NCBI GenBank assembly: GCA_964577375.1
Contig: CAZNYW010000008.1
Span: 34,322-98,321, forward strand
Source: DATKUC01 sp964577375
GTDB lineage: Bacteria; Spirochaetota; Spirochaetia; DSM-27196; DATKUC01
DNA: 64,000 bases
Direction of reading: 5' to 3'
In this document: positions 24,731-33,537 of the stretch, one piece after another
Layout: the number at the start of each line of letters is the position of its first letter
Position numbering within the stretch: the stretch's first letter is position 1
Translations under genes and position numbers: made by a program
Notes under the pieces: generated by a model
Told to the model about the DNA's origin: nothing
Seen by the model: the letters and a program-made list of their open reading frames with translations, nothing else
Databases searched by the model: none

Positions 24731-25855
24731 ATGATGAAGGAGACAAAAACGACGAAAACCGGAAAGAAGGCTGCATCAAAGTCCGCTCGAACGGGAAAGA
24801 ACAAGTCATCTTCCGGTCAGACCGGAAAGAGCTCTCCGAAGTCGTCGGCGACCGCCGCGAAGAAGCCGAAGGCTCCGGTGAAAGACCGGACCGCAACGAA
24901 AACTTCGGCGAAAAAGACCACGCCAAGGAAGAAGTCCGGCACGCCGGGAAAGAAGACCCCGGCGAAGTCCAGCGCAAAGAAGCCGGCCGGCGGCAAGAAG
25001 CCCGCAAGCGCCAGGAAGACGGCGGAGAAGAAGGCCACGCCGACGAAGAACGCTTCGAAGGGTACTTCGACGAAGAAGACCGCGGCGAAAAAGACTTCGG
25101 CGAAAAGCACTCCCGCGAAGAAGGGTGCATCGGCGAAAAGCGCCACGGCCAGGAAGACCGCCGCGAAGAAGCCCACCGCCAAGTCCGCGGCCAAGAACAC
25201 TCCGTCGAAGAAAACCGCCGGCTCCCGGGTGACGTCGAAGCCCGCTTCGAAAATCGCGCAGAAGGTGTCGGGGACCCTCCGGGCTGCGAAGAATGCCGGT
25301 ACGAAAAAGGCCGCTTCGAAGACCTCCGGAGCGACGCGGCCGGTTGCGTCAAAGAAAAGCGCCAAAACGGCAAAGCCGGCGGCAAAACCGGCCTCGACGA
25401 GCGCGGGCCACAGAACTGCGGCAACGAAGGTTCCCTTCGCGTCCTACAAGGGCACGCGCCCCTACATCTTTGTCAGCTATTCTCACAAGGACATGACCGA
25501 GGTCTTTGGCGTGATCAAGAAGCTCAGCGACAGCCGATACCGGCTCTGGTACGACGAAGGTATCGAGCCGGGCTTCGAGTGGCCCGAAGTGGTCGGAAAG
25601 GCGATCACCGGCTGCTCGCAGCTGCTCGTCTTCATGAGCAGGTCGGCAGCGGTCTCGCGGAACGTGCGGAACGAAATCAACCTCGCGTTCAGCGAGGGCA
25701 AGGGGATCCTGGTCGTCTACCTGGAAAAGACCAAACTCACCGAAGGGATGAAACTGCAGATAGGGACGGTGCAGTTTCTGAACAAGCACGAGATGAACGC
25801 GAAGGACTTCGCCGACAAGCTCAAGAGCGTACTCAGTAACGATCTCCATAACTGA
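24731..25855 (+). CDS. TIR-domain protein with long histone-H1-like lysine/alanine-rich tail
   Basis: The roughly 374-residue protein has an N-terminal tail (about 1-240) made almost only of K, A, S, T, P and G in irregular repeats such as A-A-K-K-T-S-A-K, which looks like eukaryotic histone H1 or bacterial HU-extension tails and should bind DNA or RNA. The C-terminus (about 243-374) is a TIR_2 domain: Y-I-F-V-S-Y-S-H-K-D, R-L-W-Y-D-E-G-I, G-C-S-Q-L-L-V-F-M-S, and R-N-V-R-N-E-I-N with glutamate 315 at the place of the NADase catalytic residue. GGGAG upstream supports the ATG at 24731 (24734 is an alternative). It is co-transcribed with the cyclase. No cyclic-nucleotide-binding domain is visible. 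Confidence 0.8.
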   Translation: MMKETKTTKTGKKAASKSARTGKNKSSSGQTGKSSPKSSATAAKKPKAPVKDRTATKTSAKKTTPRKKSGTPGKKTPAKSSAKKPAGGKKPASARKTAEKKATPTKNASKGTSTKKTAAKKTSAKSTPAKKGASAKSATARKTAAKKPTAKSAAKNTPSKKTAGSRVTSKPASKIAQKVSGTLRAAKNAGTKKAASKTSGATRPVASKKSAKTAKPAAKPASTSAGHRTAATKVPFASYKGTRPYIFVSYSHKDMTEVFGVIKKLSDSRYRLWYDEGIEPGFEWPEVVGKAITGCSQLLVFMSRSAAVSRNVRNEINLAFSEGKGILVVYLEKTKLTEGMKLQIGTVQFLNKHEMNAKDFADKLKSVLSNDLHN

Positions 25856-25873
25856 GCTCCCCGGAACCTGGTT

Positions 25874-25906
25874 GAACTACGGATTTGCACGGATGGACGC
25901 GGATTG
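25874..25906. repeat. Left half of the ACTACGGATG repeat (R2)
   Basis: TGAACTACGGATTTGCACGG continuing with ATGGACGCGGATTG matches the left arm of complete copies. It lies 20 bases after the TIR stop codon. No right arm follows before 26113; the rest of 25907-26112 shows no gene. Confidence 0.7.
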
Positions 25907-26112
25907 AATGACGTGGTCTGGGTGCAGCTGAACCGGGCACAGCCGGCGGCAGGGAATAATGAACCGCCAAAGAGGCGGCAGCCACTTGTTCGTGGCCATA
26001 CCTTGCGGGCGCTCGTGGGATGTGGCAGGCCCGCTCGTCCGGCAATTGTTGAATTGCACATACAGAGCCGAAAAATAACTGCCGATATCCGTAATTACGG
26101 AGGCACACGACT

Positions 26113-27122
26113 ATGGACTCGCGTCGACCCAACAAGCGGTTTGTGGCCAAGTATCTCATTTACTCGATGAGCTTTGGACTCCTGATGGGCGCCGTCTTTC
26201 CCTTCTATGCGGGCATGTTTGCCGACTTCGGGACGGGAGCCAACCGGTTGCGCTTCGTCGCCGGGTGTCTCGCTGCGGGTATCTTTGTCGGACTCGCGTC
26301 CTACCTCATTGCGCGATGGAAGGTGCTTCGAGTAATCGACGATATCTCTCGCAGGATCGCGGAAATGGCCGAGGGCGAAGGGTCGCTCGGGAATGCCATA
26401 CCCCTCTACTCGAACGACTCTATCGGCAGACTCATAGTCAACTTCAACTCACTGCAGAGCAAACTGCGCGGCATGGTCGGCGGCCTTGACACCACCAATC
26501 CGATGCGCTTACCCTGCTATCGAGCCTGATCGAAACGTCCGTGCATGACGTCAAAAACATCTCCTCCCGCACGAGTACGGAGGTCGATGCTATTCGAAAG
26601 CTTGCCGGCACCGCGGGTGCAAACTCAAAAGCCATTATCGAAAACGTGCAGGCGGTTGTGGAGCTCGTTCGCGACGGGATGACGCTGTCGGCGGACACCG
26701 AACAGGGCCTTACCGTGTTTCTCGACCAGATTGACGCCGATGTGGCTGGTATCGATGACGTGTCGGACGGAATCCGGCGCCTTGGTGAGTCGAGTGAAGA
26801 GATGCTCACGGCGCACAACGGACTGGTACGCGCAACGCTCGGGGTCACCGATTCAATGGTTGTGCTTCATAACAACTCGCGCGCGATCGAAGACTCGATG
26901 AATACGCTGCTCGAGACTGCCGCCGAGAACAAGCGTGCAATCGACGAGATCACCGACTCGATGAGCGACATTGCAGGCGAGGTGAACTCCTTGAATCTCG
27001 TGAGCGACCAGAATGCTGAAAGCGTCCGGAACCTCAAGTCGGAGCTCGGGAAGTTCACGGTCGTCGAAGACTGCCGGTCGCCTGCGTTCTGTGAGCTCGA
27101 TGTTGTCCGGAAAACCCGGTGA
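26113..27122 (+). pseudogene. Methyl-accepting-chemotaxis-like membrane protein, frameshifted
   Basis: The first frame (26113-26529) encodes two membrane helices (about 15-37 and 48-70) and a HAMP-like segment ending in L-R-G-M-V-G-G-L. After about 26490 the coding sense continues in another frame (S-D-A-L-T-L-L-S-S-L-I-E-T-S-V then the 26541-27122 frame) as a long coiled coil with T-D-S-M-S-D-I-A-G-E-V. A single-base shift in between joins them, so one gene of about 335 codons is broken, or the base call is wrong. The coiled coil resembles chemoreceptor methylation helices but lacks the conserved hairpin tip. ACGGAGG precedes the ATG. It lies between repeats R2 and R3. Confidence 0.6.
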
Positions 27123-27170
27123 CATTTGACTCGACAGCACATGCGGGTTGCCGAGAAGGACGACCTAACC

Positions 27171-27200
27171 ATGGATCTACGCGGATGGACGCGAATTGAG
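27171..27200. repeat. Degenerate left half of the ACTACGGATG repeat (R3)
   Basis: ATGGATCTACGCGGATGGAC GCGAATTG keeps the spaced GGAT motifs of the left arm but with several changes. It separates the chemoreceptor-like gene from the next gene. Confidence 0.45.
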
Positions 27201-27342
27201 GAGCAGGACCTGACTGGAACTGAACGGGGCCGCCAGGTCGGGCCATGTCGAGGTCAATCTGCAACGCTTTTGCAGCGCCGCAGGCACATAGTACTGGAAA
27301 GTTTTCATCACGCTTGATCGAAAGGAATGGAAGTCCAGTCAG

Positions 27343-27810
27343 ATGAAAAAAAGAGTCGTGTGCGCGGTTGTGGTTGCTCTGTTGAGCGTGGGCGCGGTGT
27401 TCGGGCAGCAAGGGTCGGCAGGAACGAAAGATGCCCAGTTTGAGCAGGTTGTTCGCAGGCTCTTTGACGAGTACAGCGCGGCGCTTCTGCGGGGTGATCC
27501 GTGGGCGTGGATATCGCTGTGGGATCAGGACGCGGTCCAGCTCGTGCCGAACAGTCTGATGACCGAAGGAAAAGACACGATCAGCGTCACCACCGAGAAC
27601 ATTCTACGAGCGATCCGGTATGACCAGTTCGATATTCAGCTCACCGCTGCGTTCTCCGACGGGCGCTACGGCTATGCCTATGGCAGTTATCGATTCCAGT
27701 ACACCAACGGGGCCGTGGTCCAGAGATTCGGCAAGTTCCTCACCGTATTTAAGAGAGAGCCCAACGGCACGTGGAAGATCGTCGCCGATTGCACCAATCT
27801 GAACACATAG
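27343..27810 (+). CDS. Exported NTF2-fold (SnoaL/DUF4440-like) protein
   Basis: The 155-residue protein has a signal peptide (M-K-K-R start, hydrophobic core about 5-19, cleavage after V-F-G). The mature part has the pattern of DUF4440/SnoaL-like domains: an opening helix with Y-S-A-A-L-L-R-G-D, W-I-S-L-W-D-Q-D-A-V, and late strands ending G-T-W-K-I-V-A-D. Such domains bind small ligands or act as secreted enzymes of varied function. It is flanked by repeats R3 and R4. Confidence 0.65.
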   Translation: MKKRVVCAVVVALLSVGAVFGQQGSAGTKDAQFEQVVRRLFDEYSAALLRGDPWAWISLWDQDAVQLVPNSLMTEGKDTISVTTENILRAIRYDQFDIQLTAAFSDGRYGYAYGSYRFQYTNGAVVQRFGKFLTVFKREPNGTWKIVADCTNLNT

Positions 27811-27844
27811 GCGCGATCCCGCAGGAGCCCCGCCGCCGTTACCA

Positions 27845-27880
27845 CCCCATCCGCGTTATCCTCTCCATCCGCGGTTGATT
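27845..27880. repeat. Right half of the ACTACGGATG repeat (R4)
   Basis: CCATCCGCGTTATCCTCTCC then ATCCGCGGTTGATT matches the right arm. It has no clear left partner unless R3, 650 bases upstream across the NTF2-fold gene, is taken as one. Confidence 0.6.
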
Positions 27881-27882
27881 CT

Positions 27883-27906
27883 CTCCGCGGGAAGTTGACC
27901 GCGGAG
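27883..27906 (+). terminator. Hairpin between the NTF2-fold and thioredoxin-like genes
   Basis: CTCCGCGG (27883-27890) and CCGCGGAG (27899-27906) are perfect complements around an 8-base loop. No T-run follows, so this may be a structure of the repeat or an mRNA hairpin rather than an efficient terminator. Confidence 0.35.
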
Positions 27907-27929
27907 GATCATCTCTCTACCCTTAACAC

Positions 27930-28535
27930 ATGAGTACCAAAGTATCGGCCGCCCGGCTCGAGCGGGCGTTCAAAGAGGCGATGGACTTCCAGGCTTTCCT
28001 CGACATCATGAAGGTCAACCGGAAGGAGATCGGGGAGAACTACGCGGCGCAGCACCTGACCGCCGAGGACATGGAGGCGGTGCGACGGCCCGAAAAGCCG
28101 ATCCGCATTCTTGCCCTTGTCCACGACTGGTGCGGCGATGTCGTTGCGAACCTGCCGATCCTCGCGCGGTTCGAGGAGGCGGGCCTCATCAGGCTCTCAA
28201 TCCTCGAGAAGAATCCGGACAACAGGGACATCGGAGAGCTCTACCCGCACTACAGCGGCGAGGTTCACATCCCGATCTACATCGCATACGACAGCGCCGG
28301 AAATGAGCTGGGACATTTCATCGAGCGAACCCGGGAGATGGATCGAAAGCTCGGCGCATGGGTCAGGGCGTTCTGGGCGACGAAGGAAGGACACCCGGAG
28401 CACGGGAAGCGCTACGGAGAGCTTTCAGAGGCGATGAAGAAGGAGCTCCACGACTGGATCACCCGCGAACGGCAGAAGGAGCGTGACCCGGAACGCCGGG
28501 AGTTCATCGAGTGGTTCAACTCGCTGCAGGAGTGA
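27930..28535 (+). CDS. Thioredoxin-family protein (Thioredoxin_9-like)
   Basis: The 201-residue protein has a helical N-terminus and a thioredoxin-fold core: I-R-I-L-A-L-V-H-D-W-C-G-D (about 53-65), then a strand I-R-L-S-I-L-E-K-N-P, and the cis-proline region V-H-I-P-I-Y-I-A-Y (about 113-121). Only one cysteine is in the redox position (W-C-G-D), so it is a single-cysteine thioredoxin-like protein. The C-terminus is a charged helix. Function is unknown; a role in thiol handling is an inference. Confidence 0.7.
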   Translation: MSTKVSAARLERAFKEAMDFQAFLDIMKVNRKEIGENYAAQHLTAEDMEAVRRPEKPIRILALVHDWCGDVVANLPILARFEEAGLIRLSILEKNPDNRDIGELYPHYSGEVHIPIYIAYDSAGNELGHFIERTREMDRKLGAWVRAFWATKEGHPEHGKRYGELSEAMKKELHDWITRERQKERDPERREFIEWFNSLQE

Positions 28536-28650
28536 CGGCCGGAAGTCAGAACTTGAAGCGTCCACCTATGGAAAAATCGCCGCAATAGTCTTAACCTGTT
28601 ACTAGACGATCCACCAGGACAACGAATCTACTCAATCGAAAGGAAACGCC

Positions 28651-31137
28651 TTGGGAATCATCCTGAAGTTTCTTCTCCGGAACATCCGGGAAAAACGGCT
28701 CCGGACTGTTCTGATCGTTGTCTCCATCACCCTCTCCTCGGCGCTCTTCTTCGCGACCACCGCCATGTCCACCACCATGGAGCGGATGTACGCGCGAAGG
28801 CTCAGTCAGTACTTCGGCACGGCGGAGCTCGTCGTGCATGCGGAGCGCCGGTCGCCTTCGCGCTTCCTCAGGCCGCCCGACAGCGCGCATACGCCCTCAT
28901 CGGCAGCCTATGTGGTCGGCGTATTCCAGCTGGGAAGCGAGTTCAAGCTGAACAATGCCACCCACCATGCAACCATCGTCGGCATCGAATACGGGGATCT
29001 TGCGGTTATGAACCCGATGACAGTGGAGGTCGACGGGGGAATAGAACCGTTCAAGGGGCGGAAGGTAATCGTGAGCCGGTCCACTGCCGACCGGTACGGA
29101 TTCAAGGCGGGCGACACCGTGGTTGCCGAGTTCGACGACCGCCGCTTCCGTTTTCAGATCGCAGGAATTGCCGCTCCCACCGGCTTCTTCACGGACGACG
29201 GGCAGAACGAGACCTTCGTGGTGCCGCGCGAGACGATAGCCTCGCTCAACGGCGCGCGGGGACGGGCGAGCGTGCTCTTTGCGCGCTCGAAGCCGTCGGC
29301 CGGAGTAGAGACGCTGCGAGCGGACCTTGCAAAGCTCTATCCGCGCTACACGGTCCGCGACACGGTCAGCAGTCAGCAGCTGCAGGAATGGACTGACTCG
29401 ATCGCTACGCCCTTCCGGATCATGCTCGTGCTGGTGCTCGCGATCAGCGCGTTCATCATCTTCACCTCCTTTCACGTCATCACCATCGAACGGCTGCCGG
29501 TCATCGGCACCTTCCGCAGCGTCGGCGCGACCCGCAGGACGACGGACCTGGTGCTTTTCGCGGAGAGCCTGCTTTACGGCGCCGGCGGCGGTCTGATCGG
29601 CTGCCTGATCGGAATCGGAATACTGTACGTCATGACCGACCTGGCCTCCTCCGGCTGGATGCGCGCCGTGCAGACCCGGGTCGCCTTCTATCCGTGGCAG
29701 GAGGCGGCGGCATTCGGCGTCGCGGTGCTCCTCTCGGTGGCGAGCGCGGCGATACCGATTCTGAAGGTCTCCCGGATTCCGGTGAAGGACGTCATCCTCG
29801 GGCTCTATCGCCACGAGTCGCGCTTTAAACGGAGGAGGCTGACCACAGGCGCGCTGCTTCTTCCGGCGGGGATCATCATCCCCTGGTTCGTGCCACGCTC
29901 GGTCGCACTGGTCGTCGACACCCTTTGCATACTCGTCGCGCTGACCGGCGTGACGCTGCTCATCCCTCTTATCACCAGGGGATTCATCGCGCTGTTCGAA
30001 CGGCTCTTCACTCGTCTTTTCGGAAACATCGGAGTCCTTGCCGCAAAGAACCTTCGCGGAAACGCGAGCATCCTCAACAATGTTGCCCTCCTGGCAATCG
30101 CCATCTCCGGACTTTTCATGATCAACACCATCAGCCGGAGCGCTGCGGTGAGCCTCTCCAATTTCTACCGTGACGCGGACCATCAGATCGAGCTGTGGCT
30201 CTGGCCGATGAACAGATCGGTTCTGCAGAACCTGCGGACGGTCGAAGGTGTGGACGACGTCTGCGGGATCTACGCGGTCCACGACGTCCAGGTGGAGGGC
30301 CGCACAGACCAGATCCGGATCATTCACGGCGTCGAGCCTGCGGACTTCCAGGCCTTCCAGCGCATTCAATCGGGCGGCAGACAGCTCGACCTTTCCCCGG
30401 TCGAGGAGGGCCGGGAGATGTTCATCGCCGAAAGCCTCGCACGACAGCTATCGGTCGAGCCCGGACAGTCGCTCACGCTGGACCTGCCTCGAGGCAGAAA
30501 GGAGTACCGGATCGCCGGCACCTTCAGCTCGCTCATGTGGAACGGAAGCTACGCGATCGTCGGCGACAGGTATCTCAAGATGGATGCGCAGCTCACCCGG
30601 TACGACAGCATCTACGTGAAGACCACAGGGGACCCGAACGAGGCAGAGAAGCGGATCAAGGAAAAGTACGCTCGAAGACGGCCGTGGGTGATGACGGTAC
30701 AGGCGATGGAGGAGCGGAACCGACAGTCCAACGAGCAGATGTTCCTGATTCTTCAGGGTTTCTCGGTCCTGGCACTCCTGATCGGAACGATTGGAATCGT
30801 AAACAACTTCCTGATCAGCTTCATCGAGCGCAGGCGCTCCTTCGCCCTGTTCAGGTCGGTGGGGATGAGCCGGCGGCAGAACAGGCTGATGATTCTCATA
30901 GAGGCGGCTGCCGGCGGCGCGATCGGCGCGACCCTGGGAGTTGCAACCGGGTCGCTGCTCCTTCTCATCGTCCCCCGGATCCTCTACGCGCTCAGACTGC
31001 CCATCGGCATCTTCTATTCGGGAGGATCCGCGGCCGCTCTTCTCGCCGGCGGTATCCTCATCACCCTTGCGGCATCGCTTTCGCCGGCGATGAAGTCATC
31101 GAAACTGAATATCCTTCAGGCACTCAGGTACGAGTAG
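28651..31137 (+). CDS. ABC transporter permease with two FtsX/MacB modules (YbbP/LolE-like)
   Basis: The 828-residue protein has an N-terminal helix followed by a MacB-type periplasmic core domain, three helices with the F-R-S-V-G-A-T-R-R motif, a middle group of helices, a second periplasmic domain and a final three-helix FtsX module with L-F-R-S-V-G-M-S-R-R. This double-module layout is that of YbbP-type permeases. Such systems extract lipids or export peptides by mechanotransmission. The start is a TTG with AAAGGAAA upstream. It forms an operon with the ATPase at 31151 and the adaptor at 31822. Confidence 0.85.
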   Translation: MGIILKFLLRNIREKRLRTVLIVVSITLSSALFFATTAMSTTMERMYARRLSQYFGTAELVVHAERRSPSRFLRPPDSAHTPSSAAYVVGVFQLGSEFKLNNATHHATIVGIEYGDLAVMNPMTVEVDGGIEPFKGRKVIVSRSTADRYGFKAGDTVVAEFDDRRFRFQIAGIAAPTGFFTDDGQNETFVVPRETIASLNGARGRASVLFARSKPSAGVETLRADLAKLYPRYTVRDTVSSQQLQEWTDSIATPFRIMLVLVLAISAFIIFTSFHVITIERLPVIGTFRSVGATRRTTDLVLFAESLLYGAGGGLIGCLIGIGILYVMTDLASSGWMRAVQTRVAFYPWQEAAAFGVAVLLSVASAAIPILKVSRIPVKDVILGLYRHESRFKRRRLTTGALLLPAGIIIPWFVPRSVALVVDTLCILVALTGVTLLIPLITRGFIALFERLFTRLFGNIGVLAAKNLRGNASILNNVALLAIAISGLFMINTISRSAAVSLSNFYRDADHQIELWLWPMNRSVLQNLRTVEGVDDVCGIYAVHDVQVEGRTDQIRIIHGVEPADFQAFQRIQSGGRQLDLSPVEEGREMFIAESLARQLSVEPGQSLTLDLPRGRKEYRIAGTFSSLMWNGSYAIVGDRYLKMDAQLTRYDSIYVKTTGDPNEAEKRIKEKYARRRPWVMTVQAMEERNRQSNEQMFLILQGFSVLALLIGTIGIVNNFLISFIERRRSFALFRSVGMSRRQNRLMILIEAAAGGAIGATLGVATGSLLLLIVPRILYALRLPIGIFYSGGSAAALLAGGILITLAASLSPAMKSSKLNILQALRYE

Positions 31138-31150
31138 GCAGGCCGCGCGT

Positions 31151-31825
31151 ATGGAAGAGATGATCCGGATCGAGAACCTGAGCAAGAGCTACCTGCTGGG
31201 AGAGCTGACCGTCGAGGTGCTGCATGACATCAATCTGGCGGTCGCGAAGGGAGAGTTCCTGTCGATCATGGGCCCCTCGGGGTCGGGCAAGAGCACGCTG
31301 CTCTACCTCATCGGAGGTCTCGATTCGCCGACCGCCGGATCGATCCGGGTGAACGGAAGGAAGCTGAACGAAATGGGGGACAACGAAAGCAGCATCATGC
31401 GCCGGCGCGACGTGGGATTCGTCTTCCAGTTCTACAACCTCGTCCCCAACCTGACCGTGGAAGAAAATATCCTCCTTCCGGTCCTGCTCGACGGGAAGAG
31501 GCTGAAAGAGTATGCAGAGCCGCTCGGCGACATACTCGATATCGTCGGCCTCGCCGCGCGGAGGCGTCACACGCCGCGAGAGCTGTCCGGGGGTGAGCAG
31601 CAGCGAGTTGCCATTGCGCGGGCCCTCATCAACCGTCCCCAGGTCATCCTTGCCGACGAGCCGACGGGAAACCTCGATACCCACACCGGCGCGGAGGTGA
31701 TGGAACTCCTCGCACAGATAAACGGCAGGCAGGGCCGGACGATCATCATGGTCACCCACTCGGCGGAGGCTGCAGGCTTCGCCGGGCGAAACATACATGT
31801 ACGCGACGGGAGAATTTCGGAATGA
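31151..31825 (+). CDS. ABC transporter ATP-binding protein (LolD/MacB type)
   Basis: The 224-residue ATPase has Walker A G-P-S-G-S-G-K-S-T (about 40-48), Q-loop F-V-F-Q-F-Y-N-L, signature L-S-G-G-E-Q-Q-R-V-A, Walker B V-I-L-A-D-E-P-T-G-N-L-D and a switch histidine (V-T-H-S). It energises the FtsX-type permease encoded just upstream. An ATG nine bases later (31160) has a GGAAGAG nearby and could also be the start. Its stop overlaps the adaptor start by four bases. Confidence 0.9.
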   Translation: MEEMIRIENLSKSYLLGELTVEVLHDINLAVAKGEFLSIMGPSGSGKSTLLYLIGGLDSPTAGSIRVNGRKLNEMGDNESSIMRRRDVGFVFQFYNLVPNLTVEENILLPVLLDGKRLKEYAEPLGDILDIVGLAARRRHTPRELSGGEQQRVAIARALINRPQVILADEPTGNLDTHTGAEVMELLAQINGRQGRTIIMVTHSAEAAGFAGRNIHVRDGRISE

Positions 31826-33123
31826 AACCAGGGAGAAGGGCGCGCGCACCTGTTCTGTTGTGTGCGGTGTGCCTGTTGGCGGTGTCGCTCACAGGCTGCG
31901 GGAAGAGCGCGGAAAAGAAGGCGGTCGCCGATCCGGCGGCAGAGGAGTCCCCGCAGAAACCGGCGAAGGTCGAGGCGTTCGGGACGATCATCGCGACGAG
32001 GAACCGCGCGATTGGTCTCGATTTCCCGGCAGCGGTGGCAGACGTCCGCGTGATTCAGGGCCAGCTCGTCAAACGCGGCGACCTTCTTGCAGAGCTCGAC
32101 CTCTCGGTCTTCCGGAGCCAGGTGGAGGCGGCCAGGCAGGCGGTGACCATCGGCGAGCTGAAGCTCCGCCAGCTCGAGCGGGACTATGAGCAGGAGGGAG
32201 CGGCAGCCGCGCGCGACTACCGCACGCTCACAAACTCGATCGACGCGGCGGAGGCGGAGATCGATGAGCTTGCCGCGGATCTCGGACGAAGGGACAGGCT
32301 CTACCAGAGCAGAAAGGATCCCGAGATCCGCCGGAGGGAGAACGAACTCTCGGCCGCGAAGGATGAGCTCGCGAAGGCTTCCGAGGAGCTCGATCGGCGG
32401 AAGATGCTTTCAGATGCGGGCGCTGTTCCGCAGCAGGAGGCGTCCGATGCGGTTGCCGCGGTGGAGTCGAAGAGCGCCACGGTCCGCACACTTCAACTCG
32501 CGCTCGAGAGCTTCCTTGCCGACCGGGGCCGCGAGCTCTCCGAGCGCAGGCTCGAGCTCGCTCAGAAGCGTGCCGAGCTCGCCAACCTCGAAATCAAGCT
32601 GGCAGGCATTACAAACCCGGCGGTCACCGCCATCGAGACCCAGCGCGAAACGCTCAAGGGCCTTCAGGTTCAGCGTGACACCCTCGCCTCGCGGCTCGAG
32701 CGCTCCTTCCTCGATGGTGACCGGGTTGTCTGCGACCTCGACGAGGCGGTGGTCTCCGAAGTGAGCTGCGCGAAGGGCGACGTGTTCATCGAAAGCGGAA
32801 AGGTGCTCACGCTGACCGACCTGTCGTCGCTCATCGCGATAGCGAACGTACCGGAGGAGTTCATCAAGGACGTTCGAACCGACGCCCCGGTCACCATCAA
32901 GCCGGTCGCCGACCCGAAACGGCGCTACCGGGGTACGGTCGTCTCGGTCTCGAGCATGGCGAAGGACAACAACGGGGAGACCGTGGTTCCCGTCCGCATC
33001 GCCCTCACCGACAACGATGGATTCCTGAAGCCGAACTTCAACATCGATGTGGTGATAGGAGAAAGCGAAGAGGAGGCCGCTGCGTCGAACGCCGACGCGA
33101 AGGGCGTGCCCTCGAAGCCGTGA
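31822..33123 (+). CDS. HlyD/MFP-type periplasmic adaptor lipoprotein
   Basis: The 433-residue protein has a lipoprotein signal (S-L-T-G-C, cysteine about 28), a split biotinyl-lipoyl-like domain, a long coiled-coil hairpin (about 95-285, rich in E, L, A, R) and a C-terminal beta-barrel with V-I-G-E at the end. This is the membrane-fusion adaptor for the YbbP/LolD-like pair, tethered to the inner membrane and linking it to the periplasm or outer membrane. Translation is coupled to the ATPase by an ATGA overlap. Confidence 0.82.
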   Translation: MKPGRRARAPVLLCAVCLLAVSLTGCGKSAEKKAVADPAAEESPQKPAKVEAFGTIIATRNRAIGLDFPAAVADVRVIQGQLVKRGDLLAELDLSVFRSQVEAARQAVTIGELKLRQLERDYEQEGAAAARDYRTLTNSIDAAEAEIDELAADLGRRDRLYQSRKDPEIRRRENELSAAKDELAKASEELDRRKMLSDAGAVPQQEASDAVAAVESKSATVRTLQLALESFLADRGRELSERRLELAQKRAELANLEIKLAGITNPAVTAIETQRETLKGLQVQRDTLASRLERSFLDGDRVVCDLDEAVVSEVSCAKGDVFIESGKVLTLTDLSSLIAIANVPEEFIKDVRTDAPVTIKPVADPKRRYRGTVVSVSSMAKDNNGETVVPVRIALTDNDGFLKPNFNIDVVIGESEEEAAASNADAKGVPSKP

Positions 33124-33141
33124 CGGAACCGGAGAGACCGG

Positions 33142-33176
33142 TGAACTACGGATGTGCGCGGATCAGCGCGGATGGG
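33142..33176. repeat. Left half of the ACTACGGATG repeat (R5)
   Basis: TGAACTACGGATGTGCGCGG then ATCAGCGCGGATGGG is a near-consensus left arm 18 bases after the adaptor stop. No right arm follows; 33177-33537 shows no gene or clear signal. Confidence 0.75.
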
Positions 33177-33537
33177 CAGATTCTGCGCTATAGCAGGGTC
33201 ACCCGGAATTTCGGTGTCGCATTGCGTCCGCAGATTCAATGAACTATACTTTCTCCGGGACTTCAGCGAACCGCGCTGAAAGGCCCCGACGAAAGACTTG
33301 CAGGTAGCGTTCGCCTTTGAACGAATGCTTGTCCCGGCCGGGTACCTGAGCGCAGAACCGGAAAAACACATCGACGAATCACCTGGCCGGCAATTCCTGC
33401 TATCTTGACGATTCCACGTTTCCTGGCCTGTGGGGGAGACGACCTGGTCGTCTCCGGCGTGGAACTACTCACGACTGTGGCGCGCACGCGGAAGACATGG
33501 GCCGGGTTGTCGTACATGTGCACGGAGATCGAACGGA

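Noticed and set aside
24687..25424. Long antisense frames under the TIR protein tail
   Set aside because: They arise from the K/A-rich codon pattern read backwards (S/F/R-rich products) and have no independent support.
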